64,000 nt of DNA from Fontibacillus panacisegetis (GTDB lineage: Bacteria; Bacillota; Bacilli; Paenibacillales; Paenibacillaceae). The stretch lies in contig NZ_FNBG01000003.1 in assembly GCF_900102215.1 (NCBI RefSeq), positions 142,397 to 206,396 on the forward strand, in the 5' to 3' direction. Position 1 is the first letter of the stretch; each line of letters opens with the position of its first letter. The notes below the pieces were generated by a model. It was not told where the DNA came from, ran no database searches, and saw only the letters and a program-made list of their open reading frames with translations. A program made the position numbers and the translations under genes. This document shows, in pieces, positions 28,604 through 36,710 of this stretch.

Positions 28604-29275
28604 TCATGCCTCCTCGTTATCTTCAACCCCTTCGATTCGCTTGAGCGCAGTAGATAGGCTGCTTAAAATATGAGCTCGCATTGCTTGTTCTGCACCCTCT
28701 TCATTCTTCTCAGCTATCATTTGGAAGATCAGATCATGGCCTTCATCTGCCTGCTTGCTCCAATCTCCGTGCATAGAGACGAATCGACAGTAGCGAAGCG
28801 AATGATCTCTTAATTGATTCAGAACCTTCTCGAACGTTGTGAGCTGACTTATTTCAGATAAATAATCATGAAACTCAAAGCCATAGGATACAAAATTCTG
28901 ATTATCACCAAGTTGGAAGGATTGCTTAATTTTTTTAACTATCGTCGTTAAATTATGAATATCTTTGTCAGTAGCGTTCCTAGCTGCACTTCTTGCAATA
29001 TAGCCTTCAAGCATACTGCGAATAAGAAATATTTCTTCTACCTCTTTAATGGTGACTGTAGCTACCCGCAGCCGACCATTCGGCTGTCTAACGAGAAAGT
29101 TCTCATTCTCCAATCTCTGTATGGCTTCTCTTAGCGGAGTACGACTGACTCCGAGCAACGCCGCCAATTTTTCTTCGTGCACAGGTTGATTCGGCTCTAA
29201 CTCACTATCAATAATTTTTTGTTTTAATGCATAGTAGGTATTATCCTTTGACAACCTCCGCGATCGTATCACCAT
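28604..29275 (-). CDS. GntR-family regulator, FadR/FCD subfamily
   Basis: 223 residues: winged helix-turn-helix at 10–75 (HEEKLAALLGVSRTPLREAI) and an all-helical FCD ligand domain with likely metal-binding Asp/His residues (EFHDYL, MRAHI). It should control its own operon. The palindrome at 29329–29342 lies about 55 bp upstream and fits FCD operators. AAGGAGCAATAA precedes the ATG. First gene of the operon that runs to 22202. Confidence 0.9.
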   Translation of the reverse strand: MVIRSRRLSKDNTYYALKQKIIDSELEPNQPVHEEKLAALLGVSRTPLREAIQRLENENFLVRQPNGRLRVATVTIKEVEEIFLIRSMLEGYIARSAARNATDKDIHNLTTIVKKIKQSFQLGDNQNFVSYGFEFHDYLSEISQLTTFEKVLNQLRDHSLRYCRFVSMHGDWSKQADEGHDLIFQMIAEKNEEGAEQAMRAHILSSLSTALKRIEGVEDNEEA

Positions 29276-29328
29276 TTATTGCTCCTTATCGATAATGTGT
29301 GGCTACAAGCCTAACAATATATTTGTAT

Positions 29329-29342
29329 AATTGTATACAATT
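29329..29342. promoter_or_regulatory. Candidate GntR operator
   Basis: AATTGTATACAATT is a perfect 14-bp palindrome about 54–67 bp upstream of the GntR start. Its core TTGTATACAA is typical of FCD-type GntR operators. Likely autoregulation of the operon 22202–29275. Confidence 0.65.
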
Positions 29343-29513
29343 ATTGGAATGGGATATATTTACACCCTAATGTATCCATATTATTCATCTTTATGTCTTT
29401 ATTTAGATTGTGATTAGTAAACCTGTTTAAGCTTTTTTATACTATATTCCAATAATTCCACCTAGTCAAGTAGGGATTAGAAATAAAATTTCACCCATAA
29501 TAAAACAGCCCAG

Positions 29514-29549
29514 AGCGTATCAATTCGCCTCGGCTTGTTCTATTCAATA
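29514..29549 (-). terminator. Candidate terminator of the former thioesterase unit
   Basis: Imperfect hairpin (minus strand AACAAGCCGAGGCG against CGCTCTGGGCTGTT) followed by TTTATT. The rest of 29343–29752 shows no gene. Confidence 0.4.
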
Positions 29550-29752
29550 TGATCTCTTTGTATAAGAATCAATTGCACGGTAAGTATTTCTACTAGCTAT
29601 TGTACTTCATGACAAATATTATCACTATATACTGCTTCGCTGTATAATATTGCCCATTTTAAATAGTTAACACAGGGTGGAAATTATTAAAAAATTTTAT
29701 AATAAAAAAACAGTAAGAAAATGTTTCTCCTGCTTAGCATCGTCTTATACAA

Positions 29753-30077
29753 TTAAGGTACTCCAATGTATTGATAACTAAAAGTCATCTCTCCTAGCTC
29801 TCTCGCCAAGAGCTGCGAAATTTCCTGGGAGAGGAGCCTGGTCAGCATGTCCTGCTGGCTATGAATGAAAAAGTGGTCACCGGGCAGCATGTGCAATTTA
29901 AAATCACTTGCAGTCAGATCCTTCCATGCCCATAACTGATTCTCGCTCACTTCTAGATCCATAGTTCCTCGGTCTATCTTGATAGGTATATGTATCACAC
30001 AGCTGCATATCCGACCTCATGATGGGCAGAATCATATCCATGATTTCTTCGTTGTCTAGCAACATAGCATCACTGGC
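29753..30077 (-). pseudogene. Relic of a type II (GrsT-like) thioesterase gene
   Basis: The 3' part reads GTMDLEVSENQLWAWKDLTA then FKLHMLPGDHFFIHSQQDML, the C-terminal end of NRPS/PKS-associated thioesterases with the catalytic His in GDHFF. Just upstream, in another frame, NEEIMDMILPIMRSDMQLCD then TYTYQDRPR matches the preceding lid region. About ten residues between the two are missing with a frameshift. The nucleophile Ser half is gone. No NRPS or PKS gene is nearby. Confidence 0.75.
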
Positions 30078-30294
30078 TTAACTGTATATGGGATAATCTC
30101 TTTCGTTTACGCAGGGATCAGCCGAGCCACCTCTGTAAACCGTATAAATAGATGCACTTAGCTGCACAAGGAAGACAAACCAAACGTTACAGTGGCTGCA
30201 GGATTTGTCTTCTTGCAAACGATCCACGAATTAGAAGACTTAAACTGGTAAATGCCGCTTCTCTACTCAACCTATTTCTTGTATATGACTATAA
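30078..30294. other. Intergenic, no gene seen
   Basis: No frame has recognisable protein similarity. It probably contains degraded sequence of the thioesterase gene or its neighbour. Confidence 0.4.
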
Positions 30295-31080
30295 CTAAAC
30301 TTGAACCGCCTTATCCAGTAGTTTGCTGCTAATCCAGATGAGAAGTATCGAATAAACAAGCTGTGGCAGCATAATACCCAGCGAGAAAATCGTTAATTCA
30401 GATAATACATTAATAGCAGGTAGCGTCTCATGCTGATTCAATAAAAGTGGATGCAGCCACTCTGCCGAAGCTGAAGTAGTCATTCCCCATGATACCAACT
30501 TCGTATAACCTATCGTATCGTGAAATAATATCTGGAACAGGGTTGGTAACAATAAGAAGATAGCGACAAAGATTAAACCGAATCTGGTGGCACTTTTCGC
30601 AATAATAATAGCACAGACAACTTGAGTGCCTGAAAAAATAGCCATGATCATCGTGCCAACAAAAATACTCCAGAAATGAGTAACAAACCAGTCACTTGCT
30701 TGAATTACTAATTCATTACTCGTATCCAGTATCGAGCTATACAGCAGCACCAATAAGCTGTTGCATACTATTAATGACACAATCATCATCACAATTCCAG
30801 CGACGTACTTGGCTGTAAGAAGTACAAAGCCTGAATGCGGCAGGTTAAACCAGTGGACTAACGTTCTATTCTTCCATTCGGTGAAGATTGAATAAATGAC
30901 CCATACCGGAAGATAGATGACATGGAATAAAATCATCACCAATAAGCTATAGAGTACGATCTGAGTCTCGTCGATAAAGAAAAAAACCGCTGCTCCGATT
31001 AAGATGAGGAGTATATTGAAGTAGATCCACATCTTCGACGCTCTGAATTCTTTATAAAATAACGTTATCCAGGATGTCAT
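30295..31080 (-). CDS. ABC-2 type transporter membrane protein
   Basis: 261 residues with about six membrane segments (IYFNILLILIGAAVFFFIDE, YSLLVMILFHVIYLPVWVIY and others), the ABC-2 permease pattern found in YtrC/YtrD-type systems. The ATG at 31080 overlaps the ATPase stop as ATGA, with GAGGGAG 8 nt upstream. Partner of the ATPase 31077–31781 under the GntR at 31782–32150. Substrate unknown; such systems often answer cell-envelope antibiotics. Confidence 0.8.
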   Translation of the reverse strand: MTSWITLFYKEFRASKMWIYFNILLILIGAAVFFFIDETQIVLYSLLVMILFHVIYLPVWVIYSIFTEWKNRTLVHWFNLPHSGFVLLTAKYVAGIVMMIVSLIVCNSLLVLLYSSILDTSNELVIQASDWFVTHFWSIFVGTMIMAIFSGTQVVCAIIIAKSATRFGLIFVAIFLLLPTLFQILFHDTIGYTKLVSWGMTTSASAEWLHPLLLNQHETLPAINVLSELTIFSLGIMLPQLVYSILLIWISSKLLDKAVQV

Positions 31081-31781
31081 ACACAATACTCCCTCATTAC
31101 GTTTAACATACTTTGCTCACGTTCTTCTCGAATCTTCTCAGCTGAAGCATAAAGCGTCATCTGGCCTTCTTTCATGAAGATCGCATAGTCCAGGTAAGGC
31201 TCTATCTCGGACACCTCGTGAGAAGAAATAACAATGGTCTTCTGATAAATACAACCGAAATGAACAAACATTTTCAAAATATCCTCTCGTACAAGCGGGT
31301 CCAGCCCCGCCAAAGGCTCATCCATAAGCAGCAGCGGCACTCGACGTGCAAGTGCGATAGCAATATTCAATCGCATCTTGTTGCCCTTGGATAGCTGAGC
31401 CACCTTCTTATTTACATCAAACTTCAGGAACGTAACAATCTCTTCTGCTGCCGCCCTTACGAAGTCGGGATAGACCCTCTCGGCATAACCTATCGTCTCC
31501 TGAATCGTATAGAAGCCATATAAAGACTGATCATCTGTCACATATGCAATCTGCTTACCTGATTGTCGTGTTACCCTAGATCCATCTAGTCTTATACTAC
31601 CTTCTGTGGGACGTAACAATCCGGCAATTAGGTTCAGAAGAGTTGTCTTACCGCTGCCATTTAGTCCAAGCAGTCCAACAAATCCTTGATCAGGCAACCT
31701 AAGAGAGACATTATTAACAGCCACAATCCTACCAAACCGCTTTGTAACCTGATCTAGCTCAACCGTAATTGAATGTTGCAA
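31077..31781 (-). CDS. ABC transporter ATP-binding protein (YtrB-like)
   Basis: 234 residues with Walker A GLNGSGKTT and Walker B LLLMDEPLAGLD. The signature region (AQLSKGNKMRLNIAIAL) has LSKGN in place of LSGGQ, as is common in YtrB/antibiotic-type ATPases. H-loop SSHEV. It begins with TTG at 31781 directly behind the GntR stop (TGATTG), with a GGGAAGGGGG ribosome binding site inside the GntR gene. Confidence 0.87.
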   Translation of the reverse strand: MQHSITVELDQVTKRFGRIVAVNNVSLRLPDQGFVGLLGLNGSGKTTLLNLIAGLLRPTEGSIRLDGSRVTRQSGKQIAYVTDDQSLYGFYTIQETIGYAERVYPDFVRAAAEEIVTFLKFDVNKKVAQLSKGNKMRLNIAIALARRVPLLLMDEPLAGLDPLVREDILKMFVHFGCIYQKTIVISSHEVSEIEPYLDYAIFMKEGQMTLYASAEKIREEREQSMLNVMREYCV

Positions 31782-32150
31782 TCAGGAACCCCCTTCCCTC
31801 TTAATCACTTCAGTAATTTGCTGCTGGATTTCTTCATTAGTGTAACCCATTTGCTTCATTGAATTTAAAAAAAAATTCACCTCTACTTCAGCCATCTGAG
31901 ACCTTAGTTGATTTATTATTTCCTCATCATCAGTCACAAATGATCTTTGCCCCCGTCGTTTCTCAACCACACCATCTCGTTCCATGTCAGTGTACGTTCG
32001 CTGAATCGTATTGGGGTTCACTCCTACCTCAATAGCCATTTCTCTTACCGATGGCAGCTTGTCCCCAGGGCGGAGATTGCCATTACAGATGCGTTGATAG
32101 AAGTCATTCTTAATTTGCAAATATATCGGATGATCATTGGAGAATTTCAT
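31782..32150 (-). CDS. GntR-family repressor, YtrA subfamily
   Basis: 122 residues: winged helix (KNDFYQRICNGNLRPGDKLP, VREMAIEVGVNPNTIQRTY) plus a short helical dimerisation tail, the YtrA layout with no ligand domain. YtrA-type repressors control ABC transporters induced by cell-wall antibiotics. It heads the operon with the ATPase and permease. The ATG has a modest upstream GAGGGCAAATA ribosome binding site. Confidence 0.88.
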   Translation of the reverse strand: MKFSNDHPIYLQIKNDFYQRICNGNLRPGDKLPSVREMAIEVGVNPNTIQRTYTDMERDGVVEKRRGQRSFVTDDEEIINQLRSQMAEVEVNFFLNSMKQMGYTNEEIQQQITEVIKREGGS

Positions 32151-32526
32151 TATTTGCCCTCACTCTTTTAGTCTCCACATAATTCTATTTTATTCTATAT
32201 ATTGGTATCGGGCAACTAAAGATACACTTGTTACATCCATTTCATTATCAACATTATCTTTACTCCATCCCCTGAAACACTTCGAATCCCCTTCACACTG
32301 AACACCACGATGCTAAACTTTAATAAGTTAGAAATAGTCATAACATTATTTAAAAGTAAACAGTTTATCTTGATCTAGACGTAGCTGATAAACGGTAACG
32401 AGCATCATATTTCCATATGCCGAGCACAATCCTGTAAACACACTAATTGTAATTGAAGGTATGTGAGATCGAGTGCATTTCCTTGGAATACTTCCTTCAC
32501 TAATGTAGGAGTTATTTATTTTTCTA
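32151..32526. other. Intergenic, promoter region of the YtrA-type operon, no gene seen
   Basis: AT-rich. It must hold the leftward promoter of the GntR gene. A 62-codon leftward frame at 32346–32534 has no ribosome binding site and no recognisable content. Confidence 0.5.
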
Positions 32527-32570
32527 TTGATCATTCATACTATCTTAGTGTACTATGATAGTAATACAAA
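32527..32570 (+). promoter_or_regulatory. Promoter with overlapping YtrA-like operator
   Basis: TTGATC (32527–32532), 18-bp spacer, TACTAT (32551–32556). Overlapping the −10 is AGTGTA–N12–TACAAA (32547–32570), close to the AGTGTA–N13–TACACT operator I recall for YtrA. An ACTATC...GATAGT dyad also lies here. It would drive the 58-residue membrane protein and perhaps the downstream ABC genes. Confidence 0.5.
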
Positions 32571-32670
32571 TGGGGTAATTTTACAAGTTGCGAAATTGTT
32601 GGCGGGATATATTTCTTTTTACAGAGAAGAACATGGAAAAAATGGATTTTGAAAAGGAGAGGGATTAATC

Positions 32671-32847
32671 ATGTCAACATATCAAATTATGAAATGGATA
32701 TTTTTACTATGTGTTGTTACCTTGTTCTTGAACGGGTTTCTTTATGTAGGAATTAGAAAACCAGAGCTATTGTACAGTCTTGTAAGTGCAGCAGGTCTGG
32801 GACTAATCACCGGAATCACCGCTCTTCTAACCAGAAAGAAGAAATAA
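32671..32847 (+). CDS. Small two-helix membrane protein, 58 residues
   Basis: Frame MSTYQIMKWIFLLCVVTLFL...ALLTRKKK. Two membrane segments (about 9–27 and 36–53) and a positively charged tail, so both ends are likely inside. A good ribosome binding site (AAGGAGAGGGATTAATC) precedes the ATG. It lies between a YtrA-like operator and the ABC operon at 33105. Function unknown; it may be an accessory membrane peptide. Confidence 0.7.
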   Translation: MSTYQIMKWIFLLCVVTLFLNGFLYVGIRKPELLYSLVSAAGLGLITGITALLTRKKK

Positions 32848-33104
32848 AATTATCGTTACTGCTCCTTCGGCCAACTCTCTATGTTTTACCCTATATTGTC
32901 TAATTCCTAAGACAAAAAATTATTCTGGTCAACTTGTAAAGAGAGGTATTCTATGATGAACAATAAACTCCCCCCTTCATCTCAAATCTATCCCTGACAG
33001 CAATCCTACTAAGGAGATTCCAGAGTTTATCAGCGGATCCTATCTGCCTGCGATACCAAATTCTCATTGAATATAAGGAATGAGAAGATAAAGGAGTGAA
33101 AGCC

Positions 33105-33842
33105 ATGCTACAGGAACCTGTATTACAACTTCGTGATGTCAGCAAAACAATCGATAACAGAAAGATTATAGATCAAATGAATCTGGATATATTCCCAGGT
33201 GAAGTATTCGGTCTGCTGGGTCCCAATGGGGCTGGAAAGACGTCTACCATTCGATTAATCGTCGGCTTGACCTCGCTACAGCAAGGAGATATCGTGATTC
33301 ACGGCCATAGCATTAGGACCGACTTTTCCAGAGCTATTTCCCAGGTAGGGGCTATTATAGAACAACCCGACCTGTATACGTATCTCACCGGCTATCAGAA
33401 CCTGCTCCACTTCGCTCGTATGCATGAGAACATCGCGCATGATCGAATTATGGAGATGGCTGACATCGTAGGACTCACGAACAGAATCCATGATACTGTA
33501 CGCAGTTACTCACTCGGTATGCGGCAACGATTAGGACTGGCGCAAGCACTGCTTCATTCCCCTTCATTGCTTATTCTCGATGAACCCACAAATGGACTTG
33601 ATCCTGCCGGTATCCGAGAAACACGCGATTATCTACGCAAATTGGCTCATGCAGACAATACTGCCGTTCTCATCTCTTCCCATTTGCTCTCCGAGATCGA
33701 GCTGATGTGTGATCGGGTAGGTATTGTACAGCAAGGCAAGCTTTTGCAGACCCTGGAAATTTCAGAATTATCCTCCGCTTCTCAGTCCAAAACGCCTTTA
33801 GAGGATGCCTTCCTGAGAATCACAAGTGGGAATGTTATATGA
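33105..33842 (+). CDS. ABC transporter ATP-binding protein (BcrA/LanF-like)
   Basis: 245 residues. Walker A GPNGAGKTS, signature YSLGMRQRLGLAQALL (LGMRQ variant typical of BcrA/NodI-type ATPases), Walker B LLILDEPTNGLDPAG, H-loop SSHLL. The start is ATG 33105 because AAAGGAG lies 8 nt upstream; a GTG three codons earlier overlaps that site. First gene of a four-gene operon with two permeases and a DUF4097 protein, the layout of bacitracin/lantibiotic self-resistance exporters. Confidence 0.9.
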   Translation: MLQEPVLQLRDVSKTIDNRKIIDQMNLDIFPGEVFGLLGPNGAGKTSTIRLIVGLTSLQQGDIVIHGHSIRTDFSRAISQVGAIIEQPDLYTYLTGYQNLLHFARMHENIAHDRIMEMADIVGLTNRIHDTVRSYSLGMRQRLGLAQALLHSPSLLILDEPTNGLDPAGIRETRDYLRKLAHADNTAVLISSHLLSEIELMCDRVGIVQQGKLLQTLEISELSSASQSKTPLEDAFLRITSGNVI

Positions 33843-34513
33843 AGTTTATCAATCTGGTTAAAAATGAACATATGAAGCTCTATCAGCAGCGAAGCAGTAT
33901 CCTCTCACTGTTGATTGTATATGCATGCACTGCATTAGCGGTCATCGGACAGCGTTGGGGCAACTCGTGGCCCTTTTCAACTTATTGGGACAGCGTCTCG
34001 TATGCATTGCAGATATTTACCCAGCTTTTCATGTTGATCTCGATCATTATTTCCATCCATATGATTAGCAGAGAGTATTCAGCCGGTACCATTAAACTTC
34101 TGCTGATCAGGCCGCTGTCTCGAAGCTCGATCCTGTTATCCAAGTACATTACGATTCTCTTATATGCACTGCTTGGTATCCTAGGCAGCATTCCGCTGAC
34201 CATGACCCTTGCAGGGATTATATCCGGATTCGAAGGATGGAATCAGATGGAGGGATTGCCAGTGATGATTAAGCTATTTGTAATGAAGCTGTTTATTTTC
34301 CCATTTTATATAGCATTGGCCTTTATGGTAACTATACTTACTCGTCATCAAGGCCTCTCCCTTCTTATTACGATACTATTCTTTTCCATTACTGTAAGTT
34401 TCGTTCCCGTGATCCCCGGAATGAGCACCTCTGTCACTTTTTTGTCTTGGAGCCTGCTTAATGCAGCATTCCTTATCATTGGCTGGAGAGCATTCCAGCG
34501 ACAAGAGGTATAA
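33839..34513 (+). CDS. ABC-2 type permease (BcrB/LanE-like)
   Basis: 224 residues with about six membrane segments and the family N-terminus MKFINLVKNEHMKLYQQRSS, followed by ISREYSAGTIKLLLIRPLSR. The ATG overlaps the ATPase stop as ATGA, showing translational coupling. It shares its N-terminal pattern with the second permease at 35437–36111, so the two probably form a heterodimer. Confidence 0.88.
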   Translation: MKFINLVKNEHMKLYQQRSSILSLLIVYACTALAVIGQRWGNSWPFSTYWDSVSYALQIFTQLFMLISIIISIHMISREYSAGTIKLLLIRPLSRSSILLSKYITILLYALLGILGSIPLTMTLAGIISGFEGWNQMEGLPVMIKLFVMKLFIFPFYIALAFMVTILTRHQGLSLLITILFFSITVSFVPVIPGMSTSVTFLSWSLLNAAFLIIGWRAFQRQEV

Positions 34514-34546
34514 CAAAAGAAAGAGCACCTGAAAGGAAGTCAAATC

Positions 34547-35416
34547 ATGAAAAAACATATGACCTGGATCAGCCTGTTACTCCTGCTTGTACTTATTATT
34601 GCAGGCATAGTAGGAGTCAATAGTCTCTATACGGTTGATTTGGACAAGGAACAGAGTATTGAAGCAAATGGCATAGAAAATATTACAATCAGCAGTGATA
34701 TCACGGACATTTATTTATCAATAAGCCCCGATAATCAAATACATGCGCAAATCACTGGCATAGCCTCCAAGCTGAGTGATTACGACGTTTTTCTGGTATC
34801 TGATAACGATCATTTGCACATACAGACACTTGAGAAGAATGCTGCTATCTCCTCACTCAGCCTGACCAAATCTGTCGGATTGCATATTGATCTACCCGCT
34901 AACCAACTCCAAAACTTAACCATTAGAACCAAATTCGGAAGCGTATATGCCGAGCAGCCCCTGACAACCGAAAATTTCAGCTTCAAAAGCAATCTTGGCG
35001 GTATTTATCTGGATTCTTATGCTGGTCAAGAGTTAACAGTTGATTCCGGCCTCGGAAATATTCAAATCAAGAAGCTGGAAGGAGATGCCTCACTAACTAC
35101 AAGCTCCGGTCAAATAACCATTGAGCAATGGCGGCCGCTTAATAAGCAAAATAAGGTGCAGACGAATAAAGGAAATATTGAGGTTGGCATTACTTCCTCT
35201 TCACAGGCTCTATCCTTCTTGTTCTACTCCAACGGTCTAGTCCGTACAGATCTTGATGCTTCCTTCACAACTGTACCTGCTCCGCTTAGCCAGATCGGTA
35301 TGAATCGAATAGCGGGCAAACTTGGTGAAATGACGGATCATCCTGCCAAGCTTGAGATTGGCAGCGACACAGGAAAAATTATCGTTAAAAAAAGTAAGAA
35401 ATTCACTAAGTCTTGA
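34547..35416 (+). CDS. DUF4097-family membrane-anchored beta-helix protein
   Basis: 289 residues. One N-terminal membrane segment (WISLLLLLVLIIAGIVGVNS), then a DUF4097 region of short beta repeats (ISSDITDIYLSISPDN, SNLGGIYLDSYAGQ, GNIQIKKLEGDASLTTSSG) that forms an outside beta-helix/adhesin-like fold. In other firmicutes such proteins accompany ABC or PspC/LiaG envelope-stress systems. AAAGGAAGTCAAATC precedes the ATG. Confidence 0.8.
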   Translation: MKKHMTWISLLLLLVLIIAGIVGVNSLYTVDLDKEQSIEANGIENITISSDITDIYLSISPDNQIHAQITGIASKLSDYDVFLVSDNDHLHIQTLEKNAAISSLSLTKSVGLHIDLPANQLQNLTIRTKFGSVYAEQPLTTENFSFKSNLGGIYLDSYAGQELTVDSGLGNIQIKKLEGDASLTTSSGQITIEQWRPLNKQNKVQTNKGNIEVGITSSSQALSFLFYSNGLVRTDLDASFTTVPAPLSQIGMNRIAGKLGEMTDHPAKLEIGSDTGKIIVKKSKKFTKS

Positions 35417-35436
35417 AAGTAGGGGTGCTATTTTAT

Positions 35437-36111
35437 ATGAAACTGTTTGGATTAGTTCGTAATGAAAACATGAAGCTGTATAACATGCAGTCCACTTGGA
35501 TCATGCTCTGCATATCTTTTGTTTCCATTCTAACCATCCTGCTATTAACCACACTTCAGAACCAGCCTATTAGCAATTACTGGACCGTTGTGTTCAACTT
35601 ATTCCAGATGGAAAACCAGATACTATATGTTATTCTAATTCTCTTCGTCTCCCAGATCATCAATTACGAATTCTCATCAGGTACTGCCAAGCTTTTGTTC
35701 ATTCGCCCCATATCCCGTTTGCAAATCATACTGGCAAAATGGATATCCAGCGTTCAGTTTGCATTTCTGGTTCTGATCATCAATCTCGTCTCCTGTCTGC
35801 TACTGGCTCTTCCAATGTCAGGAGGGGTTTCCTTGATCGGGGATAACCTGCAGCAACTCTATATTTTGTGCACCATAAAGCTAGTCGCCTTTATTTTATA
35901 TACCACACTGTTCTTCTCACTAGCTGTTATGATTCGAAGTTCTGTTCTATTTATCATCATGTGCCTTGTTCTTATGGGATCACTTCAGAGCATGCCAAGT
36001 ATGTTTATTTTTCCGCAGACCGGACTTTTGTTCTCAGCAGGCTGTTGGGTGATATTCTGTGGAAGCATCTTGATCTTTGCCCTAGCGCATTTTAAAAAGT
36101 CGGATATTTAA
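35437..36111 (+). CDS. ABC-2 type permease (second subunit)
   Basis: 224 residues, about six membrane segments. The N-terminus MKLFGLVRNENMKLYNMQST and the motif INYEFSSGTAKLLFIRPISR are homologous to the permease at 33839–34513. The start at 35437 follows AGTAGGGGTGCTATTTTAT; a TTG 24 nt upstream opens the frame but overlaps the DUF4097 stop. Last gene of the operon, followed by a strong terminator. Confidence 0.87.
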   Translation: MKLFGLVRNENMKLYNMQSTWIMLCISFVSILTILLLTTLQNQPISNYWTVVFNLFQMENQILYVILILFVSQIINYEFSSGTAKLLFIRPISRLQIILAKWISSVQFAFLVLIINLVSCLLLALPMSGGVSLIGDNLQQLYILCTIKLVAFILYTTLFFSLAVMIRSSVLFIIMCLVLMGSLQSMPSMFIFPQTGLLFSAGCWVIFCGSILIFALAHFKKSDI

Positions 36112-36118
36112 CCAAGCA

Positions 36119-36184
36119 AAATGCTCCCCTCACTGCAGCAGGTTTTCTTTTTAAACCTATCTGCCGTAAGGGGAGCATTTCAAA
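36119..36184. terminator. Terminator after the ABC/DUF4097 operon
   Basis: AAATGCTCCCCT is repeated inverted (12 perfect pairs) around a 38-nt loop that has its own GGTTT/AAACC stem. Symmetric, so it may act on both strands. Confidence 0.85.
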
Positions 36185-36292
36185 CTGGAGAACCCGTTCA
36201 TTTAGTTTATATTATAAGTATGGATTTCGCCCAACAAGCTCCTATAATTCAAAGTGTATTCTTCTATCGTAAAATAACCGGTGTAAATGGAA

Positions 36293-36532
36293 TCAACTAT
36301 CAACAATAAATAACGACAATACCAAATTGATAATCGCCAATACTAGACCAATCGTAAGCACAAACGATGATCCCGATGCCGTTGCTTCTGTCATATCATT
36401 GGACACAGTGGATAAGTAAGTATTTTGTTTAGCTGATAAAAGCGAGACCATAACGGATATACCAATAGCACCTGCCACCTGCTGAATCGTTAGAAACGGC
36501 GAAATTCCGGCAATAGTGCAGTTTTTTTTCAT
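36293..36532 (-). pseudogene. C-terminal relic of an MFS (DHA2-type) drug/metabolite exporter
   Basis: The frame reads IQQVAGAIGISVMVSLLSAK, then a last membrane segment (VLTIGLVLAIINLVLSLFIV) and a stop, which is the final two helices of an EmrB/QacA-type MFS protein. The first 13 codons (MKKNCTIAGISPF) come from the TGCA-repeat sequence that has replaced the rest of the gene. It is on the same strand and just downstream of cntF, the position where staphylococci carry the MFS metallophore exporter cntE. Confidence 0.7.
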
Positions 36533-36688
36533 TTGAATATTTCACCCAAGATAATTCCTGCAAATATGCAACTTATTTCTATCTTCAGCTCATATTTTGC
36601 CTTATTCAGAGAGAAAAACTGCACATTTGCTGGCTTTCTATAGAATTGTGCGAATTCATTGCAAAAAGCCTGCACATTTGCAGGCTTT
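36509..36688. repeat. Array of four TGCA…TGCA-type short palindromes
   Basis: GGCAATAGTGCA (36509–), CCTGCAAATATGCA (to 36570), CTGCACATTTGCTGG (36619–) and CCTGCACATTTGCAGG (to 36684) recur at intervals of about 50–60 nt, with AATTC and GGCTTT segments shared between units. The last unit doubles as the terminator of cntF. It looks like a dispersed intergenic repeat that has invaded or replaced most of the MFS gene. Confidence 0.5.
36660..36688 (-). terminator. Terminator after cntF
   Basis: On the minus strand AAAGCCTGC–AAATGT–GCAGGCTTT forms 9 perfect pairs followed by TTGC. It lies 23 bp after the cntF stop and separates the importer operon from the MFS relic. Confidence 0.8.
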
Positions 36689-36710
36689 AGGTTTTTGCTT
36701 TAATCATTGT

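Noticed and set aside
29276..29400. SAM riboswitch or T-box before the MetNIQ operon
   Set aside because: No K-turn, long structured leader or T-box consensus found; only the GntR palindrome is present.
32346..32534. 62-codon leftward ORF
   Set aside because: No ribosome binding site, no recognisable domain, and its start overlaps the rightward promoter/operator region.
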